Source: Streptococcus sanguinis (lineage in GTDB: Bacteria; Bacillota; Bacilli; Lactobacillales; Streptococcaceae). Taken from it: 64,000 bases of DNA. Of this stretch, positions 27,199 to 36,243 are shown one piece after another. The stretch is taken from the NCBI RefSeq assembly GCF_003943655.1, contig NZ_RJMM01000004.1:13591-77590 (forward strand), in the 5' to 3' direction. A program made the translations under genes and the position numbers. Every line of letters starts with the position of its first letter. Position 1 is the first letter of the stretch. The notes under the pieces were generated by a model that was not told where the DNA came from, did no database searches, and worked only from the letters and a program-made list of their open reading frames with translations.

Positions 27199-27882
27199 TT
27201 ATATCATATCTGTCTCTTCTCGGTAGCTATAGTAGTTAGACCTAGACACAATCAGATGATCCAAAAGAACCAAGCCCATCATCTCACACGCTTCTTTCAT
27301 ATGCTGCGTCACTTCATCATCGTTTCTGCTAGGAACGACTGATCCAGATGGATGATTGTGTACCAGTATGATAGATGTCGCCAGGTGCTTGAGAGCGTAG
27401 TGGAGAATTTCTCTCGGCTCAGCAATGCTTCTGCTGACCGTCCCCATGAAAATAGTCTGCTGGTGCAAAATTTGATTTTGACTATTAAGATAAATAGCAA
27501 CCAAGCATTCCTGCCTTATGTCTCCTAGCTCTTGCTGCATCTTCTGGGCTAATTTTTGACTGCCCATAATCTGCTCTTTCTGCAGAACCTCTGCTCGGTT
27601 AATTCGACGGCCTAATTCGATAATGGCCTGCAGCTCCACAGCCTTAATCGGACCGATTCCAGAAATTGTTTGCAATTCCTGCAAAGTTAAATACTTGAGA
27701 TCGTTCAGACTGGAAATAGATGATAAAATTCTTTGAGAAACTTGAAAAACAGTTTCTTTTTTGTTGCCTGTCCTGAGAAAGATTGATAGGAGCTCCTGGT
27801 TACTGAGTTTTTCAGCTCCTTCTCTCATTAAACGCTCCCGTGGCATTATGCTAATATCATCTTGAAATGAAATGCTATACAT
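27199..27882 (-). CDS. radC: RadC/JAB domain protein, late competence gene
   Basis: A 227-residue protein with an N-terminal helix-hairpin-helix part ([18 protein letters not shown]) and a C-terminal JAB/MPN metalloprotease-like domain with [15 protein letters not shown], which holds the H-x-H-P-x-G-x7-D metal motif. Despite the historic name its role in repair is doubtful; in pneumococcus it is competence-induced. A ComX-type box lies upstream (27902-27909) at almost the same spacing as for dprA. AAGGAGG precedes the ATG. Confidence 0.94.
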   Translation of the reverse strand: MYSISFQDDISIMPRERLMREGAEKLSNQELLSIFLRTGNKKETVFQVSQRILSSISSLNDLKYLTLQELQTISGIGPIKAVELQAIIELGRRINRAEVLQKEQIMGSQKLAQKMQQELGDIRQECLVAIYLNSQNQILHQQTIFMGTVSRSIAEPREILHYALKHLATSIILVHNHPSGSVVPSRNDDEVTQHMKEACEMMGLVLLDHLIVSRSNYYSYREETDMI

Positions 27883-27901
27883 AGAAACCTCCTTACCTTA
27901 T

Positions 27902-27909
27902 TATTCGGA
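27902..27909 (-). promoter_or_regulatory. ComX (SigX) competence box of radC
   Basis: Minus strand TCCGAATA after a run of five T, one base from the TACGAATA consensus, ending 19 bases before the radC ATG (18 bases in dprA). Confidence 0.75.
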
Positions 27910-27984
27910 AAAAGAGTTAAAATCAGCAAGAATAGATACAAAAAATAAAGATTGAAAATCTTTCGTCCAGAATAAATTTTAGAT

Positions 27985-28029
27985 AAAAAAACACTCCAAA
28001 AATTAGAGTTCTTCCTAACCTTTGGAGTG
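27985..28029 (-). terminator. Intrinsic terminator after srtA
   Basis: Minus strand CACTCCAAA/TTTGGAGTG, 9 bp perfect stem with a 20-base loop, followed by T7. Confidence 0.8.
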
Positions 28030-28044
28030 AAATGTTTTTTACCT

Positions 28045-28800
28045 TTAAATCTGCATTTGGTTATAGGACTTACTAAAAGATTCAAGAACTTCCTTAGGCG
28101 CCTTATCATACTCGACAGAGCCTTCTAAAGTTCCTTTAACAATAGTCCGGTTGGTTGCCGCAGCATCCTCACAAGTAACCAAAGTAATCTCTGTAACACC
28201 TTCTGTATCCTCAATCAGATCCGTTCGATCCGGAGTTACTGTTTCAACACTGGTGATTACATAAGTATAGACTTGCTCTTTATCGGTGATATAAATCTTC
28301 ATACCAGCCTTAGCACGGTCCAGTGGGGAAAAGAGCATATTACTAGCCCCTGTGATGCCAAAGACATGGTGGCTAGCCAAGGCATAATTTCCCTGCCCCA
28401 TCTGCTGGGTCTCTTTCATCGTACCAGCACCATAATACAATCCGGCATTATCCAGTCCTTTGAAGATCGGCAAATTCATGGAAACTTCCGGAATAGAGAT
28501 GCCTCCGATAACAGGCAGTTGCTGAGCTTTCCACTGAGCATTGATAACTGCTTCTGTAGAAAGTGACTCTACCTTATTAAAATCAAAGCTAGTCTCAACA
28601 TTTTTATTTTTATTAATAGAGTCTTTGGAAACCTTGCTGACCTGGTATTGGTTGGTATGCCAGACCATAATCATGTTTCGGATTTGCGCATTAAAGATTA
28701 AGCCAAGAGCCACAATAATTAATAATGTCGCAACAATATTGATAAAAATATTTCTTTTACTTCTTTGTTTTCTTTTTCGACTTCTTTTTCCTTGTACCAT
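28045..28800 (-). CDS. srtA: Class A sortase
   Basis: Membrane transpeptidase that anchors LPXTG proteins to peptidoglycan. The 251-residue product has a basic N-terminus, one membrane segment (about 17-40) and the sortase beta-barrel with H144 (ALASHHVFG), C210 (LVTCEDAAA) and R218, the catalytic triad. It starts 14 bp after gyrA in the same direction, the gyrA-srtA linkage conserved in streptococci. The LPQTG-tagged 5'-nucleotidase at 45309-47465 is a likely substrate. Confidence 0.97.
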   Translation of the reverse strand: MVQGKRSRKRKQRSKRNIFINIVATLLIIVALGLIFNAQIRNMIMVWHTNQYQVSKVSKDSINKNKNVETSFDFNKVESLSTEAVINAQWKAQQLPVIGGISIPEVSMNLPIFKGLDNAGLYYGAGTMKETQQMGQGNYALASHHVFGITGASNMLFSPLDRAKAGMKIYITDKEQVYTYVITSVETVTPDRTDLIEDTEGVTEITLVTCEDAAATNRTIVKGTLEGSVEYDKAPKEVLESFSKSYNQMQI

Positions 28801-28814
28801 ATAGAGGTCCTCTT

Positions 28815-31274
28815 TTACGATTCGTTTTCTTCCTCTGCTACATCTTCTTTATCGTCTGCTTCGACGCTTGTAAAGGTGACAATCTGAGCATTTTGGTCCA
28901 GACGCATGACCTTAACTCCCATGGTTGAGCGACCGGTCTGAGAAATATTAGCCACACTGGTCCGAATGATGACACCAGTATTAGTGATAATCATCAAATC
29001 TTCTTCGCCAGTAACTGTCATCAGACCAGCAAGAGGCCCGTTCTTATCAGTGATATTAGCTGTTTTAATCCCTTTACCGCCACGGCCCTTGGTTGGGTAC
29101 TCGCTGGCAAGAGTTCGCTTACCATAGCCTTTTTCGGTAATAACAAGCACTTCGTCTCCCTCAGCAATCACACCCGCTCCAACAACCTGATCGCCCTCTC
29201 GAAGATTAACTCCGCGGACACCAGTCGCTATACGACTCATGCTCCGGACAGCTGTCTCATTAAAGCGGACAGAATAACCAAACTTAGTACCAATGATAAC
29301 GTCTGCAGCACCGTCTGTCAGAAAGACATTGATTAACTCGTCTTCATCCTTCAAATTCAAAGCCTTGAGACCGTTCTGACGAATATTAGCAAATTCCGTC
29401 ACACTGGTCCGTTTGACCACCCCATGACGGGTAGTAAAGAAGAGATAGGAATCATCACTGCGGTCTTGCTGGACATTAATAATAGTCTGAATAGTCTCTC
29501 CTTCATCCATCTTCAAGAGATTGACCACTGGCAAGCCCTTGGCTGTCCGGCCATACTCAGGGATTTCATATCCTTTGAGACTATAGACTCGGCCTTTATT
29601 GGTAAAGAAGAGCAGTCTATCGTGGGTACTTGTTGAAACTAGCTCTTTGACGAAATCATCGTCTTTGACACCAGTTCCTTGAACACCGCGGCCTCCGCGT
29701 TTCTGAGCTGTGAATTCAGCCTGATTCAGGCGTTTGATATAGCCTTTATTAGACAGGGTAATCAAAACATCCGCTTCCTCAATCAAATCTTCATCTTCAA
29801 GAGAAAGAACTTCTCCCACCATCAGCTCAGTTCGGCGGTCATCCGCAAATTTACGTTTGACCTCGTCTAACTCTTCCTTGATAATAGCTACAACGCGCTC
29901 TGGCTTAGCCAAGATATCAGCCAAGTCCGCAATCAAGGCAATCAGCTCGTCGTATTCTGACTGAATCTTATCACGTTCCAAACCAGTCAGACGACGCAGA
30001 CGCATATCGAGGATAGCCTGGCTCTGGCGCTCAGACAGCTCAAACTTAGCCATCAATTCAGCTTGGGCCTCTGCGTCCGTCTCGCTATTACGGATAATGC
30101 GAATGACTTCATCAATATGATCCAACGCAATCAGCAAACCAGCCAAGATGTGAGCTCGCGCTTCCGCCTTTTCTTTATCAAAGGCCGTCCGTCGAGTTAC
30201 CACTTCCTTTTGGTGTTCAATGTAGGCTAACAAAATCTCACGCAAAGATAGAATCTTAGGCACACCATTTTGAATAGCCAGCATATTGAAGCTGAAATTG
30301 GTCTGCATCTGAGTCAGCTTGAAAAGGTTATTTAGAATGACATGAGCAGAGGCATCACGACGAACCTCAATGACAAAACGAACCCCTTCACGATTGGACT
30401 CATCACGAACAGCTGTGATACCGTCAATGCGTTTTTCTTGCACCAGACGAACAATATGCTCATGGACCTTAGTCTTATTAACCATGTAAGGAAACTCGGT
30501 TACGACAATTCGCTCACGGCCATTTTTCATCTCTTCAATTTCAGTGCGAGAACGAAGAACAATTGAACCCTTCCCTGTTTCATAAGCCCGGTGAATACCA
30601 GACTTACCCATAACCAGTGCTCCTGTCGGAAAATCTGGTCCAGGCAGTACTTCCATGATATCGCGAGTTGTTGCCTCTGGATTGTCCATGACAAGCTTAA
30701 CTGCATCAATAGACTCACCAAGATTATGCGGTGGGATATTGGTCGCCATCCCAACTGCAATCCCTGTCGCACCGTTTACAAGCAAGTTAGGGAAGCGAGC
30801 AGGAAGAACAACAGGCTCTCTCTCGCTGGCATCATAGTTATCGATATAATCAACAGTGTTTTTATTAATATCACGAAGCATCTCCAGAGCAATCTTGCTC
30901 ATACGTGCTTCTGTATAACGTTGAGCAGCGGCTCCGTCTCCGTCCATAGAACCGAAGTTTCCATGGCCATCTACAAGCATATAGCGATAGCTCCACCATT
31001 GAGCCATCCGCACCATCGCTTCATAAATAGAGGAGTCACCATGCGGGTGATACTTACCCATGACATCCCCTGTGATACGAGCTGATTTCTTGTGAGGCTT
31101 CTCAGGCGTCACACCCAGCTCATTCATACCATAGAGAATCCGACGGTGAACTGGCTTTAGACCATCACGAACATCTGGAAGTGCCCGAGCCACGATAACA
31201 CTCATTGCGTAATCGATGAAACTAGTCTTCATTTCACTAGTCAGATTAACATTTACTAAGTTTCTGTCTTGCAT
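28815..31274 (-). CDS. gyrA: DNA gyrase subunit A
   Basis: Introduces negative supercoils together with GyrB. The 819-residue product has the catalytic tyrosine in [13 protein letters not shown], the GyrA box QRGGRGVQG and six C-terminal beta-pinwheel repeats. With ATG at 31274 (AAAGG upstream) the quinolone region falls at S81 and E85 (GDSSIYEAM), matching pneumococcal numbering and wild type at both sites; the frame from 31295 is rejected. A TGGTATAAT extended -10 is at 31311-31316. Divergent from ldh, upstream of srtA. Confidence 0.98.
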   Translation of the reverse strand: MQDRNLVNVNLTSEMKTSFIDYAMSVIVARALPDVRDGLKPVHRRILYGMNELGVTPEKPHKKSARITGDVMGKYHPHGDSSIYEAMVRMAQWWSYRYMLVDGHGNFGSMDGDGAAAQRYTEARMSKIALEMLRDINKNTVDYIDNYDASEREPVVLPARFPNLLVNGATGIAVGMATNIPPHNLGESIDAVKLVMDNPEATTRDIMEVLPGPDFPTGALVMGKSGIHRAYETGKGSIVLRSRTEIEEMKNGRERIVVTEFPYMVNKTKVHEHIVRLVQEKRIDGITAVRDESNREGVRFVIEVRRDASAHVILNNLFKLTQMQTNFSFNMLAIQNGVPKILSLREILLAYIEHQKEVVTRRTAFDKEKAEARAHILAGLLIALDHIDEVIRIIRNSETDAEAQAELMAKFELSERQSQAILDMRLRRLTGLERDKIQSEYDELIALIADLADILAKPERVVAIIKEELDEVKRKFADDRRTELMVGEVLSLEDEDLIEEADVLITLSNKGYIKRLNQAEFTAQKRGGRGVQGTGVKDDDFVKELVSTSTHDRLLFFTNKGRVYSLKGYEIPEYGRTAKGLPVVNLLKMDEGETIQTIINVQQDRSDDSYLFFTTRHGVVKRTSVTEFANIRQNGLKALNLKDEDELINVFLTDGAADVIIGTKFGYSVRFNETAVRSMSRIATGVRGVNLREGDQVVGAGVIAEGDEVLVITEKGYGKRTLASEYPTKGRGGKGIKTANITDKNGPLAGLMTVTGEEDLMIITNTGVIIRTSVANISQTGRSTMGVKVMRLDQNAQIVTFTSVEADDKEDVAEEENES

Positions 31275-31353
31275 TAAAAAATGCCTTTCTTTCATATTAA
31301 ACTACCCTTTATTATACCACATTTTCTTTAATTTTTCAGTATTTTGAACCGTT

Positions 31354-31369
31354 TGTAAAAACGTTTACA
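31354..31369 (+). promoter_or_regulatory. Candidate CcpA (cre) site between gyrA and ldh
   Basis: The near-palindrome TGTAAAAACGTTTACA contains a 14-mer (31356-31369) with one mismatch to the cre consensus TGWNANCGNTNWCA. It lies 23 bp upstream of the ldh -35. Confidence 0.45.
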
Positions 31370-31391
31370 TCGCTAGATACACAAGTTGACC

Positions 31392-32455
<1,064 letters not shown>

Positions 32456-32464
32456 TTATAAAAA

Positions 32465-32494
32465 AACATCTCCTGATAAAAGGGGATGTTTTTT
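32465..32494 (+). terminator. Intrinsic terminator of ldh
   Basis: AACATCTCC pairs with GGGGATGTT (one G-U), 8-base loop, T6. Confidence 0.88.
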
Positions 32495-32500
32495 GTTGCT

Positions 32501-32917
32501 TTATACAGATTTGTCAGCAAAAATATCTATCAAATAAGGTACGATGAGCTCGCTCTCTATGTCTTTCAAAGAAGAAATCCAGACAAAGTCTGTGTGCTCT
32601 TCTGGATCTAATATAATATCACGCTCGTCCAAAATTCTACCCGCATAAACTAAGCGTGTAAAAACACTATCTTTGCTAGAGTCGAATTGACTATCTTCAT
32701 GGATAATCTTATTAATCCGAATCTTTTGATTAACCTCCTCCATAGCCTCACGTAGAGCTGCCTCTCTAGGCATTTCATTCTCTTCTACACTCCCACCAGG
32801 AATATCCCAATAAGATGGATAAACATTAGGAAGGCCTCGCTTTATCTTAGAGCGTTTGATAAGCAAATACTTCCCCTCTTTCTCGATTAAGGTATGAGCG
32901 ATTAATTTTACTGTCAT
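32501..32917 (-). CDS. NUDIX hydrolase
   Basis: A 138-residue NUDIX-fold protein. The NUDIX box is GGSVEENEMPREAALREAM followed by EEVN, matching G-x5-E-x7-R-E-U-x-E-E with N in place of the final G. This predicts hydrolysis of a nucleoside diphosphate-linked compound; the substrate is unknown. ATG at 32917 has GGAGGA seven bases upstream; an ATG at 32932 lies before that site and is rejected. It converges on ldh and probably shares its terminator. Confidence 0.87.
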   Translation of the reverse strand: MTVKLIAHTLIEKEGKYLLIKRSKIKRGLPNVYPSYWDIPGGSVEENEMPREAALREAMEEVNQKIRINKIIHEDSQFDSSKDSVFTRLVYAGRILDERDIILDPEEHTDFVWISSLKDIESELIVPYLIDIFADKSV

Positions 32918-32974
32918 TGCATGTTCCTCCAAGAAAGAGCAAAAAAAGACTCCGAAGAGTCCAATTTTAAATCA

Positions 32975-33046
32975 TCCACCCTGAGAGAATCGAACTCCCA
33001 TCTCAAGAACCGGAATCTTGCGTGATATCCATTACACTAAGGGTGG
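32975..33046 (-). tRNA. tRNA-Arg (anticodon CCG)
   Basis: A 72-base cloverleaf folds on the minus strand: acceptor CCACCCT/AGGGTGG, anticodon stem CAAGA/TCTTG with loop TTCCGGT (anticodon CCG), T arm GGGAG-TTCGATT-CTCTC, discriminator A. CCA is not encoded. It reads CGG codons. Confidence 0.95.
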
Positions 33047-33096
33047 CAACTAATTCATTATAACTGATTTTCTTTGAAAATACAAGTGAAAATCAG

Positions 33097-33127
33097 AAAA
33101 AGAAGTTGAGAAATCTCAACTTCTTTT
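33097..33127. terminator. Terminator downstream of rpsA
   Basis: Perfect 13 bp stem (33098-33110 with 33115-33127), AAAT loop, T5 on the minus strand; A/T runs on both sides make it potentially bidirectional. Confidence 0.88.
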
Positions 33128-33133
33128 ATCTAA

Positions 33134-34336
33134 TTACAATTCAATATCGCCAAACAAATCAGCCATTGAGAATCCAGTTTGAGTTTCTGGAAGTTCAAAG
33201 TCACGTTTTTCTTGACGTTTTGGACGACGAGGACGTGATTGACGTTTCTCATCTTTTTGTCCTTCTTCTTGAGCTGGACGTTCTTCAAGAGCCTTGATAG
33301 AAAGTGATACACGCTCATCAGCAGCATTCACTTCAAGCACCTTAACAGTCACTTCTTGACCAACCTTAAGGGCATCCTTAGGGCTTTCAACACGTTTGTG
33401 AGAAATTTGTGAAATGTGAACAAGTCCATCAATTCCTGGCAATACTTCAACGAAAGCACCGAAATCAGTCAAACGTTTTACAGTTCCTTCAATCACATCG
33501 CCTGCCGCAAGTTTTTGCTCAACGCCATCCCATGGTCCAGGTGTTGTTGCTTTAAGAGAGAGGGATACGCGTCCTTCTTCTTCGTTCAAGTCAAGAACTT
33601 TCACTTCGATTTCATCACCAACTGATACAACAGACTTAGGTGATACGTTGCGCTCATGTGACAATTCAGTCAAGTGAACCAATCCGTCAACTCCGCCAAG
33701 GTCAATGAAAGCACCGAAGCTAGTGATGCGAGCAACTTTACCAGTTACAATATCACCAACGTTCAACTTACCAAAGACTTCAGCACGTGCTGCTGCAGCT
33801 TCAGCTTCTACAACTTCACGACGTGAAAGGATGAAGCGGTTTTCTTTTGGATCTACTTCTTTGATCTTAGCATCAAACTCTTGACCTACAAAACGCTCAG
33901 TGTTACGAACGAAACGAGTATCAAGCATTGAAGCAGGGATAAATCCACGAAGTCCTTCAAACTCAACTGAAAGTCCACCTTTAACAGCACGAGTGCCCTT
34001 AACAGTGACAACTTCTTCTTCACGACCAACCAATTTGTCCCAAGCTTTGCGAGCTTCCAAACGTTTTTTAGATACCAGGTAAGTTACGGTGTCTGTATCT
34101 TTACCTACTACTTGACGAAGAACAAGCAATTCAAGTGTTTCACCCGGTTTTACAAGGTCGTTGATATCAGCGTCGCGGTCGTTTGTCAACTCACGAAGAG
34201 TCAAAACACCTTCGACACCAGTTCCAGCGATTGCAACATTAGCTTGGTTAGCGTCAACAGTCAATACTTCAGCAGTAACGACGTCACCTGGCTCAACTTG
34301 GCTAACACTATTTAGCAAATCTTCAAATTCATTCAT
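33134..34336 (-). CDS. rpsA: 30S ribosomal protein S1 (four S1 domains)
   Basis: Helps mRNA bind the 30S subunit. The 400-residue product has four S1 repeats (about 12-90, 105-175, 190-260, 275-347), the last two with [20 protein letters not shown]-like cores ([16 protein letters not shown] and [17 protein letters not shown]). A basic-acidic tail follows ([12 protein letters not shown]). E. coli S1 has six domains; the four-domain form is normal in Firmicutes. GGAGGA lies 10 bases before the ATG, and a 6 bp GAAA-tetraloop hairpin (34357-34372) sits directly upstream of that site. Confidence 0.95.
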   Translation of the reverse strand: MNEFEDLLNSVSQVEPGDVVTAEVLTVDANQANVAIAGTGVEGVLTLRELTNDRDADINDLVKPGETLELLVLRQVVGKDTDTVTYLVSKKRLEARKAWDKLVGREEEVVTVKGTRAVKGGLSVEFEGLRGFIPASMLDTRFVRNTERFVGQEFDAKIKEVDPKENRFILSRREVVEAEAAAARAEVFGKLNVGDIVTGKVARITSFGAFIDLGGVDGLVHLTELSHERNVSPKSVVSVGDEIEVKVLDLNEEEGRVSLSLKATTPGPWDGVEQKLAAGDVIEGTVKRLTDFGAFVEVLPGIDGLVHISQISHKRVESPKDALKVGQEVTVKVLEVNAADERVSLSIKALEERPAQEEGQKDEKRQSRPRRPKRQEKRDFELPETQTGFSMADLFGDIEL

Positions 34337-34356
34337 CTAAAAAAATCCTCCAACAA

Positions 34357-34372
34357 TCAAGCTTTCGCTTGA
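34357..34372 (-). promoter_or_regulatory. Tetraloop hairpin in the rpsA leader
   Basis: Minus strand TCAAGC-GAAA-GCTTGA, a 6 bp stem closed by a GNRA loop, five bases upstream of the rpsA ribosome binding site (34346-34351). Possibly a translational control or mRNA-stabilising element. Nothing else was recognised in 34373-34498. Confidence 0.4.
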
Positions 34373-34498
34373 CATACTACTTATTTATTTTCCTAAGCAC
34401 CCGCAAATGACATTGATCTATCGTTAACGATTTCCATCCTATAAAGAAATAAAACACCGAAGACATTTTATTATTTTATCAGATCTATTACCTAAGAA

Positions 34499-34570
34499 CT
34501 GGGGTAGCTGGATTCGAACCAACGCATGAGGGAGTCAAAGTCCCTTGCCTTACCGCTTGGCTATACCCCA
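34499..34570 (-). tRNA. tRNA-Gln (anticodon TTG)
   Basis: 72-base cloverleaf: acceptor TGGGGTA/TACCCCA, anticodon stem AGGGA/TCCCT with loop CTTTGAC (anticodon TTG), T loop TTCGAAT, discriminator G. CCA is not encoded. It lies 13 bp downstream of tRNA-Tyr, in the same direction. Confidence 0.96.
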
Positions 34571-34583
34571 TTAATATAAAGAA

Positions 34584-34664
34584 TGGAGAGAGAGGGATTC
34601 GAACCCCCGAACCCGAAGGAGCGGATTTACAGTCCGCCGCGTTTAGCCTCTTCGCTATCTCTCC
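34584..34664 (-). tRNA. tRNA-Tyr (anticodon GTA)
   Basis: 81-base class II tRNA with a long variable arm: acceptor GGAGAGA/TCTCTCC, anticodon stem CGGA/TCCG with loop CTGTAAA (anticodon GTA), variable stem CTCCTTCGGG region, T loop TTCGAAT, discriminator A. Confidence 0.96.
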
Positions 34665-34713
34665 GACAATCAACGCTATCTATTATAACATTGATACAAT
34701 GAAAATGCAAGCC

Positions 34714-34944
34714 CTATTTGCTTAAATTATAGGTTTCAATCAAAGTTTCCACAGCTCTTTCAAGTTTTTTATAAAAACTTTCAGCATTTCCATTTTTGAT
34801 GATCGCAAACTGGCCATCTAGTTCAGCAATCTCGCCGATAACCTTCTTGCCAATAGCAAGACTATAACCGTCAAATTGGTCTGCTCCGACTTTCACTTTG
34901 CTATCTGTGATTTGAATTTCAATTTTTTTATCTTTTTTACTCAT
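34714..34944 (-). CDS. DUF2969 family protein
   Basis: A 76-residue lysine- and glutamate-rich protein, MSKKDKKIEIQITDSKVKVG, with a beta-rich middle part and no recognised motif. AGAGGTAAG precedes the ATG. DUF2969 proteins are restricted to Lactobacillales and have no known function. It is located between ilvE and the tRNA-Tyr/Gln-rpsA group, as in other streptococci from memory. Confidence 0.8.
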   Translation of the reverse strand: MSKKDKKIEIQITDSKVKVGADQFDGYSLAIGKKVIGEIAELDGQFAIIKNGNAESFYKKLERAVETLIETYNLSK

Positions 34945-35018
34945 AACTTACCTCTTTCAAATTTCTATTGTACACGAAAAAGACTATCTTCGCAAGCTAT
35001 CTTAGGCTAGAATCACAG

Positions 35019-35041
35019 AAAAACTGCCCAATCAAGGACAG
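35019..35041 (-). terminator. Intrinsic terminator after ilvE
   Basis: Minus strand CTGTCC/GGGCAG (one G-U), 6-base loop, T5. Confidence 0.65.
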
Positions 35042-35049
35042 CTTTTAGA

Positions 35050-36069
35050 TTATACTTTCACAATCCAACCTTCTGGCGCTTCAACATCGCCGAATTGGAT
35101 ACCAGTTAATTCGTCATATAGCTTGCGAGTGACTGGCCCGACTTCCGTCTCGCTATAAAAGACGTGGAAGTCATCGCCGTGCTGGATACCACCGATAGGA
35201 GAAATAACAGCCGCCGTTCCGCAAGCTCCTGCTTCAGTGAATTTACCCAAGTCTGCCAGTGGAACATCTCCCTCAATCGGCTTGAGTCCTAGTCTGTGCT
35301 CCGCCAGATAAAGCAAAGAATACTTGGTGATGGATGGCAAGATTGAAGGACTGAGCGGTGTTACAAACTCATCATTCTTAGTGATACCAAAGAAGTTGGC
35401 AGAACCCACTTCTTCAATCTTAGTATGGGTTGCTGGATCCAGATAAATCACATCAGAGAAATGCTTATCCTTGGCAATCTTTCCTGGTAATAAACTAGCA
35501 GCATAATTGCCTCCCACTTTTGCTGCACCAGTTCCATGTGGTGCAGCGCGGTCATAGTCATCTGACACAATGAAGTTAGTCGGAGTCAGGCCTCCTTTGA
35601 AGTAATTGCCGACCGGCATTACAAAGATAGTAAAAATGTATTCTTCAGCTGGTTTCACTCCAATAATATCGCCGACTCCAATCAAGAGCGGACGAATATA
35701 AAGAGTTCCGCCCGTTCCATAAGGTGGCACATATTCTTCATTAGCTCGGACAACCTGCTTAACTGCATCCACAAACATTTCTGTAGGAACTTGCGGCATG
35801 AGCAAGCGATCAGCTGTCTGCTGTAAACGTTCCGCATTTTTATCTGGACGGAAAAGCTGAATACTGTCATCCTTAGTTCGATAAGCCTTAAGCCCCTCAA
35901 AAGCCTGCTGGCCGTAGTGAAGGCTAGGAGACGACTCAGAGATATGGAGCGTAGCGTCCTCTGTTAACGTTCCTTCTTCCCACTGGCCGTTGCGATAGTA
36001 TGCTATGTAGCGATAAGGCAGTTTCATATATGAGAATCCTAGATTTTCCCAGTCAAGATTTACAGTCAT
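35050..36069 (-). CDS. ilvE: Branched-chain amino acid aminotransferase
   Basis: PLP enzyme of fold type IV that interconverts leucine, isoleucine and valine with their keto acids. The 339-residue product has HYGQQAFEGLKAYR (about 51-64), the catalytic lysine region AAKVGGNYAASLL, the glutamate in THTKIEEVGSANFFG and EAGACGTAAVISPI. AGGAGAA lies before the ATG. Monocistronic between parC and DUF2969, with terminators on both sides. No T-box leader was seen upstream. Confidence 0.96.
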   Translation of the reverse strand: MTVNLDWENLGFSYMKLPYRYIAYYRNGQWEEGTLTEDATLHISESSPSLHYGQQAFEGLKAYRTKDDSIQLFRPDKNAERLQQTADRLLMPQVPTEMFVDAVKQVVRANEEYVPPYGTGGTLYIRPLLIGVGDIIGVKPAEEYIFTIFVMPVGNYFKGGLTPTNFIVSDDYDRAAPHGTGAAKVGGNYAASLLPGKIAKDKHFSDVIYLDPATHTKIEEVGSANFFGITKNDEFVTPLSPSILPSITKYSLLYLAEHRLGLKPIEGDVPLADLGKFTEAGACGTAAVISPIGGIQHGDDFHVFYSETEVGPVTRKLYDELTGIQFGDVEAPEGWIVKV

Positions 36070-36211
36070 GGTCTTTCTCCTCTTCTTCCAAACTTCATTT
36101 TTAGATACTCCCTATTTTACACCTTTTTGAGATATTTTCAAGTATTATTTTCAATTTTCAGAAAATTTTGTTATCCGATCTTTTGTTCCGCTATCAAACT
36201 TTTAAGAATTG

Positions 36212-36238
36212 AAAAAACCAGCTCTTGTGAACTGGTTT
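36212..36238 (-). terminator. Intrinsic terminator after parC
   Basis: Minus strand AAACCAG/CTGGTTT, 7 bp stem with a 10-base loop, followed by TTTC after the T-rich arm. Confidence 0.78.
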
Positions 36239-36243
36239 GATGA

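Noticed and set aside
27846-28109. 87-codon minus-strand frame between srtA and radC
   Set aside because: It overlaps the ends of both genes and the srtA terminator; the composition looks non-coding.
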